DNA of 64,000 nucleotides from Motiliproteus sp. MSK22-1 (GCF_001968815.1 NZ_MIEQ01000044.1:186001-250000); one strand, 5' to 3'. Shown: positions 44,977 to 55,933, counted from the stretch's first letter. Notes: a model not told the origin generated them from the letters alone. Numbers and translations are program-made.

Positions 44977-47900
44977 ATGGCCACTCCTCCATTTACACCC
45001 ATACCACCCGTACCCAACGGCAAAACACGCTTTATCGGCAATATGAAAGGCTGCGCTCGCGGTTTACTCATTGCAGAACAGGCCAGACAACACAACAGCT
45101 TAACCCTGGTAATCGCGCAAAACTCAGAAAGTGCGGCTAGCTTAGCAGCCGAGATCCGTTTTTTTGGTGATGACCTTAAGACTCTTAGCTTTCCCGACTG
45201 GGAGACACTGCCTTATGACAGCTTTTCTCCTCATCAGGATATCATCTCCCAGCGCCTCTATTGCCTGCATCAACTACAGAACAGCAAACAAGCAGTCATC
45301 ATTGTTCCAGCAGCCACTCTCATGCAACGCCTACCGCCGATAAGCTACCTGGCGGGACACAGCCTGATACTGAAAACAGGCCAACAACTGGACATGGAAC
45401 AGATGCGAAACAATCTGAGTCAGGCCGGTTATCATGCAGTAGACACCGTTTACGAACACGGCGAATACGCCATTCGTGGCTCAATTATGGACATTTTTCC
45501 GATGGGTAGTGACTCCCCCTATCGAATTGACCTGTTCGACGATGAAATAGATACTCTCAGAACTTTTGATCCTGAAAATCAGCGCTCCATAGATCAGGTT
45601 GAATCTGTCAGATTATTACCGGCTAAAGAATTTCCAATTAACCAAACAGCCATCGCATATTTTCGCCAGCAATGGCGAGAACGTTTCGATGTAGATCCAA
45701 AACACTGCCCGACCTATCAGGACGTCAGCAATGGCATCGCCCCCCCGGGGATAGAATACTACCTGCCGTTGTTTTTTGACCAAACAAGCTCACTTACAGA
45801 CTACCTGCCCGATACGACCCAGCTGTTTTGCGATACGGGCCTGGAAAGTGCCTGCCAGGAATTCTGGAGTGAAGTGACAAGCAGACACGAGAGCCGCAGC
45901 TACGATATTGAAAGACCTATCCTGTCGCCAAAAGATGCCTTCTTTGAAGTTAATCAAACCTTCTTAAATTTGAAGTCATTTCCACGAACGGAGTTATCCG
46001 CAGACAAGCTTCCCTCAAAAGCAGGAAGAATCAACTTAGCAGCCACAACTCCTCCCGAACTCCCTATCGATGCAAAAGCTACCAATCCGATGGAAAAGAT
46101 ACAGAAATTCCTCGAAAACCACACGGGAAGAGTGCTTTTTTGTGCAGAGTCTGCGGGGCGCCGCCAGGCACTACTGGAATTACTGGACCGCATTGCGCTG
46201 AAACCAGCTCTGGTAAAAAGCTGGCCAGAGTTTGTCGAAGGAGAATATAGCGCAGGAATCATTGTTGCTCCGCTGGAATCAGGACTCAGCCTATCAGACA
46301 GATGTATTGACCTGATCACTGAAAACCAACTGTTTGGGCAACGGGTTATGCAACGCCGTCGCCGCCACCAGGAGCAAGACAACAGCGACCTGATTTTCCG
46401 GAACCTCACCGAACTCCAAACCGGAGCCCCAGTCGTTCATGAACAACACGGCGTAGGAAGGTATTTGGGATTACAGGCCCTCGACCTTGACGGACAACGC
46501 AATGAGTTTCTGACTCTGGAGTATGCGGATGGGGCAAAACTCTATGTTCCGGTATCCTCACTGCACCTGATTTCCAGATATTCAGGCGCCAGCGATTCCA
46601 TGGCCCCTCTGCACAAACTCGGCACCGAACAATGGAGCAAGGCCAAACGCAAAGCGATGGAAAAAATCCGGGATACGGCAGCAGAACTGCTTGATATCTA
46701 TGCTCGCCGAGCCGCCAGAAAAGGACGTTCATTTCTACCACCTGATGAGCAGTTCGACGCATTTGTTGCCGGCTTTCCATTTGAAGAAACGCCCGACCAA
46801 GCCATTGCAATCAATGCTGTAATCAAAGATCTTACCAGCAAGACCCCAATGGATCGCCTGGTGTGCGGTGATGTTGGCTTCGGAAAAACAGAAGTAGCCC
46901 TTCGTGCGGCATTTATTGCCGTTCAAAACGGCCACCAGGTAGCAATACTGGCCCCGACAACCTTACTGGCTCAGCAACATCACCAGACCTTTCTCGACAG
47001 ATTTGCCGATTGGCCCGTCAATATTGAAGTCATGTCTCGTTTCCGTAGCGCCAAAGAACAAAAAGCTACAACTGTCGGACTCAGCGAAGGGAAAGTTGAT
47101 ATTGTGATTGGCACTCATAAGCTGCTGCAAGGAAATATTGACTTCAAATCCCTTGGCTTGCTCATCATTGATGAAGAACATCGCTTCGGTGTACAACAGA
47201 AAGAACGGATTAAATCCTTACGAGCAAATATCGATATCCTCACATTGACAGCAACCCCAATCCCCAGAACCCTTAACATGTCAATGTCCGGTATCAGAGA
47301 CCTGTCCATCATTGCAACCCCACCCGCCCGTCGGCTGTCGGTTAATACCTTTGTCAGAGAAAAAGACAAAAACCTCATCAAAGAAGCAATCCTGCGGGAG
47401 CTGCTGCGAGGCGGACAGGTCTATTACCTTCATAATGAAGTAAAGACCATAGACAACCTTGCCAGGGAAATTGAAGAGCTCATTCCTGAAGCAAGAGTCG
47501 CCATTGGCCACGGCCAGATGAGAGAGCGCGAACTGGAACAGGTGATGAGCGACTTCTACCACAAGCGATTCAACGTCCTGGTCTGTACAACCATCATAGA
47601 AACCGGCATCGACATCCCCAATGCCAACACGATAGTTATCGAACGAGCAGACAAGTTTGGTCTGGCCCAGTTGCATCAGTTGCGCGGCCGTGTAGGCCGC
47701 TCTCACCACCAGGCTTACGCCTACTTACTGACACCGAATAAACGTTCCATGACCCGAGATGCAGTGAAACGGCTGGATGCGATTGAAGCAGCATCTGATC
47801 TCGGTGCCGGCTTCACTCTGGCGACTCACGACCTTGAGATACGAGGAGCTGGAGAGTTACTTGGCGATGACCAAAGCGGTCAAATGGAAGGTATTGGCTT

Positions 47901-48429
47901 CAGTCTTTATATGGAGCTGCTTGAAGAAGCCATTGAAAGCATAAAAGCAGGAAAAACACCTTCCATGGACAAGCCTCTGAATATCGGTGCTGAAATAAAT
48001 CTTCGCTTGCCCGCACTAATTCCTGATGACTACTTACCGGATGTCCACAACCGACTGATCCTTTACAAACGCATTGCCAACGCAAAAAACAAGACTGAAC
48101 TCAAAGAACTCCAGGTAGAAATGATTGATCGCTTTGGTTTGCTGCCAGAACCGGTAAAGAACCTCTTCAGAATCACCCAACTGAAACTGAAAGGGCAACA
48201 GCTTGGTATCAGCAAACTTGAAGCAGGCCCCAACAATGGCCATGCCGAATTTAAAGCTGAAACCAAGGTTGACCCACTGATTCTTGTCAAGATGGTTCAA
48301 TCGCAACCACAAAACTATAGACTTGAGGGCGGGAACCGTCTTAAATTCACCCTTAATATGGCAGCGGCAGAACAACGTTTCCAAGCAATGGAACGATTGC
48401 TCCAGCAACTTACCCCACAGGAACATTAA
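44977..48429 (+). CDS. mfd: Transcription-repair coupling factor
   Basis: Mfd removes RNA polymerase stalled at lesions and recruits UvrA. ATG 44977 gives 1150 residues (E. coli 1148). The UvrB-like N-terminal module includes FPDWETLPYDSFSPHQDIIS and RGSIMDIFPMG. The RNA-polymerase interaction domain includes GAPVVHEQHGVGRYLGLQAL. The RecG-like motor has Walker A CGDVGFGKTEVALRA, the DEEHRFGV box and TATPIPRTLNMSMSGIRDLS. The TRG motif follows as AIGHGQMRERELEQVM. A C-terminal UvrA-inhibitory domain is present. Confidence 0.97.
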   Translation: MATPPFTPIPPVPNGKTRFIGNMKGCARGLLIAEQARQHNSLTLVIAQNSESAASLAAEIRFFGDDLKTLSFPDWETLPYDSFSPHQDIISQRLYCLHQLQNSKQAVIIVPAATLMQRLPPISYLAGHSLILKTGQQLDMEQMRNNLSQAGYHAVDTVYEHGEYAIRGSIMDIFPMGSDSPYRIDLFDDEIDTLRTFDPENQRSIDQVESVRLLPAKEFPINQTAIAYFRQQWRERFDVDPKHCPTYQDVSNGIAPPGIEYYLPLFFDQTSSLTDYLPDTTQLFCDTGLESACQEFWSEVTSRHESRSYDIERPILSPKDAFFEVNQTFLNLKSFPRTELSADKLPSKAGRINLAATTPPELPIDAKATNPMEKIQKFLENHTGRVLFCAESAGRRQALLELLDRIALKPALVKSWPEFVEGEYSAGIIVAPLESGLSLSDRCIDLITENQLFGQRVMQRRRRHQEQDNSDLIFRNLTELQTGAPVVHEQHGVGRYLGLQALDLDGQRNEFLTLEYADGAKLYVPVSSLHLISRYSGASDSMAPLHKLGTEQWSKAKRKAMEKIRDTAAELLDIYARRAARKGRSFLPPDEQFDAFVAGFPFEETPDQAIAINAVIKDLTSKTPMDRLVCGDVGFGKTEVALRAAFIAVQNGHQVAILAPTTLLAQQHHQTFLDRFADWPVNIEVMSRFRSAKEQKATTVGLSEGKVDIVIGTHKLLQGNIDFKSLGLLIIDEEHRFGVQQKERIKSLRANIDILTLTATPIPRTLNMSMSGIRDLSIIATPPARRLSVNTFVREKDKNLIKEAILRELLRGGQVYYLHNEVKTIDNLAREIEELIPEARVAIGHGQMRERELEQVMSDFYHKRFNVLVCTTIIETGIDIPNANTIVIERADKFGLAQLHQLRGRVGRSHHQAYAYLLTPNKRSMTRDAVKRLDAIEAASDLGAGFTLATHDLEIRGAGELLGDDQSGQMEGIGFSLYMELLEEAIESIKAGKTPSMDKPLNIGAEINLRLPALIPDDYLPDVHNRLILYKRIANAKNKTELKELQVEMIDRFGLLPEPVKNLFRITQLKLKGQQLGISKLEAGPNNGHAEFKAETKVDPLILVKMVQSQPQNYRLEGGNRLKFTLNMAAAEQRFQAMERLLQQLTPQEH

Positions 48430-48434
48430 TAGTG

Positions 48435-48468
48435 CTGAATCAAGCTGCGCTGAAACGGCTTGATTCAG
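48435..48468 (+). terminator. Inverted repeat between mfd and csiV
   Basis: A perfect 11-bp stem (CTGAATCAAGC / GCTTGATTCAG) with a 12-base loop begins five bases after the mfd stop. The sequence beyond it has only a short T-run (CACTTTTAC), so it may attenuate or stabilise rather than fully terminate. Confidence 0.5.
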
Positions 48469-48528
48469 AAGCGCCACTTTTACAGGAGTACTTTTTAAAG
48501 CACTCCAATCATCACAGGCATAATATCG

Positions 48529-49374
48529 ATGACACGACCGCAGACACTGTTAACTCAACTTTTGCTGGCACTCACATTAGCAGCGGCACTGGTAGGCGGA
48601 ACTAGAGCCGCAGCCCCCTGGTATCAGGTTGAACTTTTTGTTTTCAGCCAAAACCACCAAAGCCTGGCAGCAGAATTTTGGGACCATAACGCCATTCCCA
48701 CACACCGCAATAACGCTCTTTACCTGCCACAAGCAGGGGTAACAGTGAATGACGGCTCCGCCTATCCAATACTCCCGGCTAAACGCAAATTGGCAATCAG
48801 CAAATCGTTGATGAAAAGAAATGGCTACAAACCCCTTTTCCATCGTGCCTGGAAACAGCCAATATACAGAAAGGGAAAAGCCCGCCCCATACGCATCACC
48901 GGAGGCAACAGACTCAACGATACCCGCTACGAACTTGAAGGTGACATATCGGTGGATATAGCACGCTATTTACACCTTCACACCAACCTGTTTTACACAC
49001 TAAGAGTGGGTAACGGCTGGAAATCACCCTACAGCCCACAGCAGAGTGCGGATAGCGCGATACCACACGCGCCGGAAGAACCAACAGCCATCACTGAAAA
49101 TCCGGATATTGAGGCACAACCCTCTTTAGCTCCGCTCAAGGACCCCAGCTTACTCAGTGTTAAAATGGAGCAAGGCAGAAGAATGCGAGGTAGTGAAACC
49201 CATTACCTTGATCACCCTATGTTCGGGCTTTTTATCAGACTCACTCGAATTGCTCCCCCCGCTCTGGGAAGCACAGAAGAACCCCCTTCCTCCAACCTGA
49301 AGGCAACAGCTGAAAAAACCCAGACCACCAACAATACAGCTCAGCTGTATGCTACCCAGTCTGCAATTCAGTGA
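48529..49374 (+). CDS. csiV: CsiV-family periplasmic protein
   Basis: A 281-residue protein with a signal peptide (about 1-28, ending TRAAA) and the CsiV domain: WYQVELFVFSQNHQ at the mature N-terminus, AKRKLAISKSLMKRNGYKPL followed by FHRAWKQPIY, and LEGDISVDIARYLHLHTNLF. Vibrio CsiV binds peptidoglycan and supports the LpoA/PBP1a system. The last ~60 residues are polar and disordered. It commonly follows mfd, as here, with a 99-base gap. Confidence 0.9.
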   Translation: MTRPQTLLTQLLLALTLAAALVGGTRAAAPWYQVELFVFSQNHQSLAAEFWDHNAIPTHRNNALYLPQAGVTVNDGSAYPILPAKRKLAISKSLMKRNGYKPLFHRAWKQPIYRKGKARPIRITGGNRLNDTRYELEGDISVDIARYLHLHTNLFYTLRVGNGWKSPYSPQQSADSAIPHAPEEPTAITENPDIEAQPSLAPLKDPSLLSVKMEQGRRMRGSETHYLDHPMFGLFIRLTRIAPPALGSTEEPPSSNLKATAEKTQTTNNTAQLYATQSAIQ

Positions 49375-49519
49375 GGAAAATCAGTAATAGAAGCGAATCA
49401 GCCCCCTGTAGAACACCTGTGGTTTTACGGAGAAGCCAACCTTGCATCGATGAATTTTTTTCACCTTTTAGCTGAAAAAGAGTCGTTTGAAGAGCCAACT
49501 CCCTCTCCGTAAAATACTA

Positions 49520-49681
49520 CACATTCTTGTTGGACAGGGAATATTCCAGATCATCTCAAACCAATATCCCCTATTGGTCGGACGGGGTGAGAAGGATTCC
49601 ACTCTGCTAAGGCAGATATATTCCGGCGTGAAGTTTTATCCTCATCATTTTTTTTGCCCTCCTTGCGAGGGCTTTTTTTTT
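49520..49681 (+). ncRNA. Possible structured small RNA or 3' UTR element
   Basis: Between csiV and ptsP the plus strand has a series of hairpins: CCAATA-TCCCC-TATTGG (49561-49577), TCTGC-TAAG-GCAGA (49603-49616) and then a strong terminator (49656-49681). Several GGA motifs occur (TGGACAGGGA near 49531, CGGACGGGG near 49579, AAGGATT near 49592), which recalls CsrA/RsmA-binding small RNAs. The 69-codon frame at 49487 has no features of a protein. No promoter is evident, so it may equally be the csiV 3' UTR. The rest of the 428-base gap shows nothing else. Confidence 0.35.
49656..49681 (+). terminator. Rho-independent terminator
   Basis: A 6-bp G+C stem (GCCCTC / GAGGGC) with a 5-base loop is followed by nine Ts. 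It ends transcription on the plus strand coming from csiV or from a separate small RNA. Confidence 0.92.
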
Positions 49682-49802
49682 ACAAAACAATGCTGAACCC
49701 GCTGTACATAAATCCCAAAGGTTAAAAAGAGGTCATTCCAGCAGGTCTTTTATCTATAAGATACCACCCTCTCAATGATAAAGATCACACTGAAAGCAAG
49801 GA

Positions 49803-52070
49803 TCAGACACCCGAGCGAATAAGCCCACCCAGACCAGCGTCTTCAAGAGCATTATTAAGCAAAGACCGAATCTCCTTCTCACTCCCCAGCTTTAATGCTT
49901 CAGCCAACAGCTGCTCCGTGTCTGATTTTTTAAAAGAGCGGATAACATGCTTGATACGAGGCAACCCGTGGGCATTCATACTTAAAGAATCCACACCTAA
50001 CCCCAGCAGCAGCAACACCGCAGCAGGATCTGCCGCAAGCTCTCCGCAAAGACTGACATTGAGATCCAGCTTTCGGCTTTTCTCAACGATAAGGTGGAGT
50101 GCACGTACAACTGATGGATGAAGCCGACTAAACAAGCGAGCTACCTGGTCATTATTGCGATCCACTGCGAGCAGGTATTGAGTGAGATCATTGGTGCCGA
50201 TGGACAAAAAATCCACCCGCTCAGCAAGAAAGTCCAGCAGAAACATGGTCGAAGGGACCTCAATCATAACGCCAATTGGAGGCCGGTTAACTTCAACTCC
50301 TTCCTCTTTTAAACTGGCAACAGACTTGTCCAGCAATAGCAAAAAAGCATCGACCTCATCAACACTGCTCACCATTGGCAACAGTATTTTAAGGTTTTCC
50401 AGTCCCTTACTCGCCCTTAGCATCGCCCTCAGCTGCCCACTGAAAATTTCAGGATGATCCAAAGTAAAACGAATCCCCCTCCAGCCCAAATAGGGGTTAT
50501 CTTCATTGACAGGGAAATAAGGCAGCGGCTTATCACCGCCGATATCCAGCGTTCGCATGGTGACCGGACGAGGATAAAAGTCCTTCAACACCTTGCGGTA
50601 AAGACGATATTGCTCCTCTTCCGATGGAAAAGAGTCATGAATCATAAAGGGAATTTCAGTGCGGTAGAGCCCAATCCCTTCCGCCCCTTTCTCCAGACCT
50701 GGAGAAATATCTGCCAATAAGCCGGTATTAACCATCAGCGACAAGCGATAACCATCTCTGGTTTCTCCGGGCAAATGTCGCAGCTTATCCAAAGCGCGAT
50801 CAAACTCGCTTTCCTGACGAACCAGTCGAATATACTCAGCCATCAACGCGCTCGAAGGCTGAAAATAAACCCGACCACGATAACCATCAACAATGCCGCT
50901 TTGACCTGCAAGCATTCTCAATGGGAGCTTCCCTACCCCCATCACCGCAGGCACCCCCAATGCTCCGGCAAGAATCGCTGTATGCGACAGGGCAGAACCT
51001 TGCTGACAGACAATCCCTGCGAGCTTCTCAGCAGGAACTTCAGCAATGTCTGACACACTGACCACATCACCAATCAAAATTACGGGTTGTCCATATTCGT
51101 TTGGCTTTGCATTAGGCTCAACAAGATAACGCAGAATCCTCAAGCCGATGTTACGAATATCCTCACCTCGGGCCTGAAAGTAAGGATCATCCATCTCTTC
51201 AAAAATTGCAGCATGCTCTTCTATCACCGACTTCAACGCCGCAGGAGCAATAAGCCCATCATATATCCGATTACGGATAGCCACCTGGAGATCATCGGAC
51301 TCCAGGATCAAACGATACGCGTCAAAAATAGCCTGCACATCTCCGGGTGTATCAGCCATCTGCTGATGCCCTTGATCCAGCTCTTTCCCAACAGCCACCA
51401 GAGCCCGCTTAAAACTCAACAGTTCGGCGTCTTTGTCTAGCGCGCAAACCTCATCTACATCCTTAAAACTGATGCTGCCGCCGGCTCGAACAACCTTACC
51501 TATGCCAATACCTGACGAGCCAACTATCCCATCAATGTGAGTGTTGGCTTTCTTACGCCCCTTGAGAAGATTTGAAACTTTACCGCTGTTAATCGCGTGG
51601 CTGAGAGTCCCGGCCAACTGAGCGGCAACCGTAACAAGAAAGGCCTCATGCTCACTATCAAACTGCCGGCTCTCCTGCTGCTGAACCACCAACACCCCAA
51701 CCACCTGGCGATAGTGAACAATAGGGACGCCTAAAAAGGCATGGAACAGCTCTTCGTTGGTTTCAGGAAAGTAATGAAAGCTGGGGTGCTGGAGAGCATC
51801 ATCAGTTTTAAGCACTTGCTGGCGTTCAGCAATGGTTCCCACCAAACCATCACCGATAGGCATCCGCACATTGCCGACGGAGCCTGGATCCAGACCCTGA
51901 GTGCACATCAACACCAAATCACCACGATCAGCATCCATTAAATAGATACTGCAGACGTCTACAGACATCACGTCCTTAACCTGATCGGAAATCAGACGAA
52001 GAGATTCGTCCAATGTCGATGCCCCACTGACATCCTGAACAATCCGACGCAACCGGCCAAGACTCGGCAT
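49803..52070 (-). CDS. ptsP: PtsP, nitrogen PTS enzyme I
   Basis: PtsP (EINtr) starts the nitrogen phosphotransferase chain from phosphoenolpyruvate to NPr and PtsN. The 755 residues comprise an N-terminal GAF domain (about 10-160) and an enzyme I domain. H363 in GSALSHTAILAG is the phosphorylated histidine. The PEP-binding barrel has GIGLYRTEIPFMI, TMRTLDIGGDKPLPYFP and SLCGELAADPAAVLLLLGLG. Length agrees with E. coli PtsP (748). The usual upstream nudH/rppH is absent; DUF1820 precedes it. Confidence 0.96.
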   Translation of the reverse strand: MPSLGRLRRIVQDVSGASTLDESLRLISDQVKDVMSVDVCSIYLMDADRGDLVLMCTQGLDPGSVGNVRMPIGDGLVGTIAERQQVLKTDDALQHPSFHYFPETNEELFHAFLGVPIVHYRQVVGVLVVQQQESRQFDSEHEAFLVTVAAQLAGTLSHAINSGKVSNLLKGRKKANTHIDGIVGSSGIGIGKVVRAGGSISFKDVDEVCALDKDAELLSFKRALVAVGKELDQGHQQMADTPGDVQAIFDAYRLILESDDLQVAIRNRIYDGLIAPAALKSVIEEHAAIFEEMDDPYFQARGEDIRNIGLRILRYLVEPNAKPNEYGQPVILIGDVVSVSDIAEVPAEKLAGIVCQQGSALSHTAILAGALGVPAVMGVGKLPLRMLAGQSGIVDGYRGRVYFQPSSALMAEYIRLVRQESEFDRALDKLRHLPGETRDGYRLSLMVNTGLLADISPGLEKGAEGIGLYRTEIPFMIHDSFPSEEEQYRLYRKVLKDFYPRPVTMRTLDIGGDKPLPYFPVNEDNPYLGWRGIRFTLDHPEIFSGQLRAMLRASKGLENLKILLPMVSSVDEVDAFLLLLDKSVASLKEEGVEVNRPPIGVMIEVPSTMFLLDFLAERVDFLSIGTNDLTQYLLAVDRNNDQVARLFSRLHPSVVRALHLIVEKSRKLDLNVSLCGELAADPAAVLLLLGLGVDSLSMNAHGLPRIKHVIRSFKKSDTEQLLAEALKLGSEKEIRSLLNNALEDAGLGGLIRSGV

Positions 52071-52179
52071 TCAAACTCCCCCAACCGTGGATCTTAAATC
52101 GACTTCAACCCCAATTAGCCGCAGCACATAGTCCGCAGCTCCTACCATATTCAATCATCACAAACTAAAAAGAAAGATA

Positions 52180-52220
52180 TATGAAAAGAAAGACGGGTTA
52201 AAGTGGGCAAACAGCCCGTC
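52180..52220 (-). terminator. Terminator after DUF1820
   Basis: On the minus strand GACGGG (52220-52215) pairs with CCCGTC (52197-52192) and is followed by TTTCTTTTC. An alternative inner GGGC/GCCC stem exists. It lies 45 bases past the DUF1820 stop, so ptsP probably has its own promoter. Confidence 0.5.
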
Positions 52221-52264
52221 CTCTCATACTGTCCTGGCTGGCAAACTCAACCACCCCAGTAAGA

Positions 52265-52591
52265 CTACTCGCCTTTTCGAGGAGAATTCGGTAGGGGAAG
52301 AGAAGAAATTGAGCCTTTTGCGTCACTGATTTTACTGACCCCTTCTTTATTTACCTCATCAATACGAACAATGGCCTGCATTGGAATGAAACTGCGTTTA
52401 ACATCAGAAAAGATGCCCTTTAATTTTTCTTCACCAGGATCGACCACCACCTGACTACGACTGCCAAAAACGAATTCCTCGACCTCAACAAACCCATACA
52501 TATCGCTCTGATACACATGGCTCGCATAGAGTTCAAAAAGCTCATCCTGATTCACAAAGATAACTCGGTACATGCGTTTGGTTTTAGACAT
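52265..52591 (-). CDS. DUF1820 family protein
   Basis: The 108-residue protein carries the DUF1820 sequence: YRVIFVNQDELFELYASHVY, then GFVEVEEFVFGSRSQVVVDP and a FIPMQAIVRIDEV segment. This small cytoplasmic family is widespread in gammaproteobacteria and often lies next to miaB, as here (divergent, 220 bases apart). No function is known. The last ~20 residues are Ser/Pro-rich and variable. Confidence 0.88.
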   Translation of the reverse strand: MSKTKRMYRVIFVNQDELFELYASHVYQSDMYGFVEVEEFVFGSRSQVVVDPGEEKLKGIFSDVKRSFIPMQAIVRIDEVNKEGVSKISDAKGSISSLPLPNSPRKGE

Positions 52592-52811
52592 AACAATCAG
52601 ACTTCACTGGTTGCAAAATTAGAATGGGGACCACAAAGCAAAATGGGGATGCCTATGGTAATTTCAAGATCATTCTTTTTGTCCATCAAAGCAATCTTTT
52701 TTAATACTGACGCCAGTCAATAGCGAGTGACGAAGACTAGGCCGAATCCATAGACTGGGATATAATAGGCGGTTTGTTTCCACCCATTGTTTTCGGATAG
52801 GTAAGTCGATC

Positions 52812-54161
52812 ATGGCTAAGAAGTTGTTTATAAAAACCCACGGTTGCCAGATGAATGAGTATGATTCATCTCGCATTAGCGACCTGCTGGGCGAAAGCCA
52901 TGCGATGGAGGTGACAGAGGATGAAAATGAAGCTGATGTATTGCTCCTTAATACCTGCTCAATACGAGAAAAGGCTCAGGAGAAGGTGTTTCACCAGCTA
53001 GGGCGCTGGAAGAAACTGAAAGCAGCCAATCCAGACGTCATGATAGGTGTTGGTGGCTGCGTTGCCAGTCAGGAAGGTGAAGCTATTCGCAAACGCGCCC
53101 CCCATGTGGATATGGTTTTTGGCCCCCAGACACTTCACCGGGTACCTGAAATGGTTGACCTGACCGCTCAAGGAAAAAGTGGTCATGTGGATGTCAGCTT
53201 TCCAGAAATTGAGAAATTCGACCGCCTTCCAGCCCCCTCTGTTAATGGCGTTGAAGCCTTTGTCTCAGTAATGGAAGGCTGTAGCAAATTCTGTACTTTC
53301 TGCGTCGTCCCCTACACCCGAGGGGAAGAAGTCAGTCGTCCCCTTAACGATGTTCTCAATGAGGTTAACCAGTTGGCAGAACAAGGCGTCCGTGAGGTCA
53401 ACTTACTGGGACAGAATGTCAACGCCTATCAGGGGACCACAGCAGATGGAGATACGGCAGATCTTGCCGAGCTGATTGGTTACGTTGCCGCAATCGATGG
53501 CATTGACCGTATTCGTTTTACCACATCTCACCCGGTTGAGTTCAGCGACAGCCTGATACAGGCATTCGCCGATATTCCCGAGCTGGTAAGCCATGTCCAC
53601 CTGCCTGTTCAAAGCGGATCTGACCGGATTTTAATGGCTATGAAGCGGGGACATACAGCACTGGAATACAAGTCAAAGATTCGGAAATTACGTGCAGTTC
53701 GACCGAATATCAGCTTGTCCTCAGATTTTATCATCGGCTTTCCCGGTGAAACAGATGCTGATTTTGAAGCCACTATGAACCTGATCCAACAAATCGGATT
53801 TGATCACTCATTCAGCTTTATTTATAGCCCGCGTCCCGGTACTCCTGCATCAGATCTACCCGATAGCACCAGTGAAGAAACCAAGAAACAGCGACTGGGA
53901 ATACTACAACGCCGAATAATCAGCCAAGCCATGGATATCAGTCAGGCTATGGTCGATACTGAGCAGCAAGTACTCGTCAGTGGCTACTCCAAAAAAGATC
54001 CCGGTATGTTGCAGGGACGTACTGAAAACAATCGCGTCGTCAATTTTTCAGCAACTGACCCCGATTTAATTGGTCGCTTTGCAACGGTGCGCATCGTCCA
54101 AGCATACGCAAACAGCTTACTCGGGGAACTGATCAACGCAGAACTTGTTCAAATGAGTTAA
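52812..54161 (+). CDS. miaB: tRNA-2-methylthio-N6-isopentenyladenosine synthase
   Basis: MiaB is a radical SAM methylthiotransferase acting on adenosine-37 of tRNAs that read UNN codons. The 449 residues show the auxiliary 4Fe-4S cysteines C12, C49 and C83, the radical SAM motif C157, C161 and C164 ([18 protein letters not shown]), [26 protein letters not shown] and a C-terminal TRAM domain. Its place before phoH-ybeY-corC-lnt is conserved in gammaproteobacteria. Confidence 0.97.
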   Translation: MAKKLFIKTHGCQMNEYDSSRISDLLGESHAMEVTEDENEADVLLLNTCSIREKAQEKVFHQLGRWKKLKAANPDVMIGVGGCVASQEGEAIRKRAPHVDMVFGPQTLHRVPEMVDLTAQGKSGHVDVSFPEIEKFDRLPAPSVNGVEAFVSVMEGCSKFCTFCVVPYTRGEEVSRPLNDVLNEVNQLAEQGVREVNLLGQNVNAYQGTTADGDTADLAELIGYVAAIDGIDRIRFTTSHPVEFSDSLIQAFADIPELVSHVHLPVQSGSDRILMAMKRGHTALEYKSKIRKLRAVRPNISLSSDFIIGFPGETDADFEATMNLIQQIGFDHSFSFIYSPRPGTPASDLPDSTSEETKKQRLGILQRRIISQAMDISQAMVDTEQQVLVSGYSKKDPGMLQGRTENNRVVNFSATDPDLIGRFATVRIVQAYANSLLGELINAELVQMS

Positions 54162-54368
54162 ACTGGCTATTACTAAGTTATAGTTTGTATCAGTTCTACG
54201 AAACAGGCCAACTTCCAAAAAATACACCATATTGGAAGGATAAGCGCTAGACAGGAACGTGCACATGTACAGATAAACAGGATCTCAGCCTGTGCACGGT
54301 ATTATAGATATTGCGACGGTATCGGCACTTATGCCGTTAGCGTTCAATTAAAGAGGTAGAGTTTTTCC

Positions 54369-55427
54369 TTGACCACTGAAAATGCTGTTCGTTTAACCCT
54401 AGAACCTGACAACCCCACCGACCTCGCTAATCTTTGCGGCCAACTGGATGAGCACCTTCGACTCATCGAAAAGCGCTTAGACATACGCATCATGAACCGA
54501 GGAAACAATTTCCAGCTGATGGGCGATCACAAAACAACCCAGGTTGTGACCGATATTCTTCAGGACCTTTATGAAGAAGCGAAAACCGGGAGGCTTCTTA
54601 CGCCGGAACTGGTCCACCTTTCTCTGCAGGAAGCTGATGTCGAGCATCAGCAGGATTCTGAAGGGTCCGCCCCTTTTTATTCGATTCAGACAAAAAAAGC
54701 GCTGATCCGCAGTCGCGGCCCCAATCAACGGAGCTATATCAAGAACATCCGTGATCTGGATATCAACTTTGGAATTGGCCCTGCAGGTACCGGAAAAACG
54801 TTTCTTGCAGTTGCCTGCGCCGTCGATGCACTTGAGCGCGAGGAAGTTCGACGTATATTGCTGGTCAGACCAGCCGTCGAAGCCGGTGAAAAACTCGGTT
54901 TTCTGCCTGGAGACCTCAGCCAGAAAATAGACCCTTACCTGCGTCCCCTCTATGATGCTCTTTACGAAATGCTGGGCTTTGAAACCGTTGGCAGGCTGAT
55001 TGAGCGTAATATCATTGAAGTAGCGCCACTGGCATATATGCGTGGACGGACACTGAACCACTCCTTTGTTATTTTGGATGAAAGTCAAAACACAACCAAA
55101 GAACAGATGAAAATGTTCTTAACCCGAATCGGTTTTGGCTCCAGCGCCGTAATCACAGGTGACGTAACCCAAATTGATTTACCTCGTGGCACAGAGTCCG
55201 GGCTAAAGCACGCAATGAAAGTGCTGGACGGCGTCCCAGGCATAGGTGTAACACACTTCTTATCTAAAGATGTGGTACGCCATCCTCTGGTGCAACGAAT
55301 AGTACAAGCCTATGACGCACTTGATGCTGCCCAGACAACGGACACAAAAACCCGAAAGAGTGTGCATTCCACTAATGCAACGTCTGCAGACAACGTAGTA
55401 CCAGGCGAGAGCGCAACCAGTCTATGA
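54369..55427 (+). CDS. PhoH-like ATPase (YbeZ)
   Basis: The 352-residue PhoH-family ATPase starts at TTG 54369; AGAGG lies about 12 bases upstream. It has an N-terminal KH-like region, Walker [12 protein letters not shown] (about 139-149), [20 protein letters not shown] and Walker [21 protein letters not shown]. YbeZ interacts with the endoribonuclease YbeY in other bacteria. Its TGA overlaps the ybeY ATG. An 8-bp inverted repeat (CGTGCACA at 54258-54265, TGTGCACG at 54291-54298) lies in the 207-base leader. Confidence 0.94.
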   Translation: MTTENAVRLTLEPDNPTDLANLCGQLDEHLRLIEKRLDIRIMNRGNNFQLMGDHKTTQVVTDILQDLYEEAKTGRLLTPELVHLSLQEADVEHQQDSEGSAPFYSIQTKKALIRSRGPNQRSYIKNIRDLDINFGIGPAGTGKTFLAVACAVDALEREEVRRILLVRPAVEAGEKLGFLPGDLSQKIDPYLRPLYDALYEMLGFETVGRLIERNIIEVAPLAYMRGRTLNHSFVILDESQNTTKEQMKMFLTRIGFGSSAVITGDVTQIDLPRGTESGLKHAMKVLDGVPGIGVTHFLSKDVVRHPLVQRIVQAYDALDAAQTTDTKTRKSVHSTNATSADNVVPGESATSL

Positions 55428-55882
55428 ATCTAGATCTGGATCTGCAGCTGGCTAGCGATGCTGACAATCTACCCAGGAAGGATCAGCTCCAATGCTGGGT
55501 AGAGAAAGCGTTATCTGGATACCGCGAAAATGCGGAAGTTACCATCCGTATTGTCGACAGCGCTGAAAGCCAATCCCTTAACGCCAGCTACCGTGGCAAA
55601 GACAAACCCACAAACGTTCTCTCCTTTCCTTTTGAAGCCCCGGAAGGGATTCAAATCGACCTGCTGGGTGATCTGGTCATTTGTGCTCCGGTGGTCGAAA
55701 CTGAAGCCGGCGAGCAAAACAAATCAACTATCGACCACTGGGCACATATGGTAATTCACGGTATCCTGCATCTGCTGGGATTTGATCATATTGATGAAAA
55801 TGATGCTCAGGAGATGGAAACTCTTGAGATTCAACTATTATCTGATATTGGTATTCCAAACCCCTACGAAGACAACACTTAA
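55424..55882 (+). CDS. ybeY: Endoribonuclease YbeY
   Basis: YbeY is a zinc endoribonuclease needed for 16S rRNA 3' maturation and ribosome quality control. The 152 residues contain [15 protein letters not shown] and the metal site [11 protein letters not shown] with H112, H116 and H122. The ATG overlaps the phoH stop by four bases (ATGA), so translation is coupled. Length matches E. coli (155). Confidence 0.97.
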   Translation: MNLDLDLQLASDADNLPRKDQLQCWVEKALSGYRENAEVTIRIVDSAESQSLNASYRGKDKPTNVLSFPFEAPEGIQIDLLGDLVICAPVVETEAGEQNKSTIDHWAHMVIHGILHLLGFDHIDENDAQEMETLEIQLLSDIGIPNPYEDNT

Positions 55883-55933
55883 TGGATATTGTTGGACAGC
55901 ACTGATGAAACACACGAAGAGGCAACACCAATC

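Noticed and set aside
54477-55088. Minus-strand frame of 203 codons inside phoH
   Set aside because: Fully antisense to the conserved PhoH ATPase gene, with no recognisable domain.
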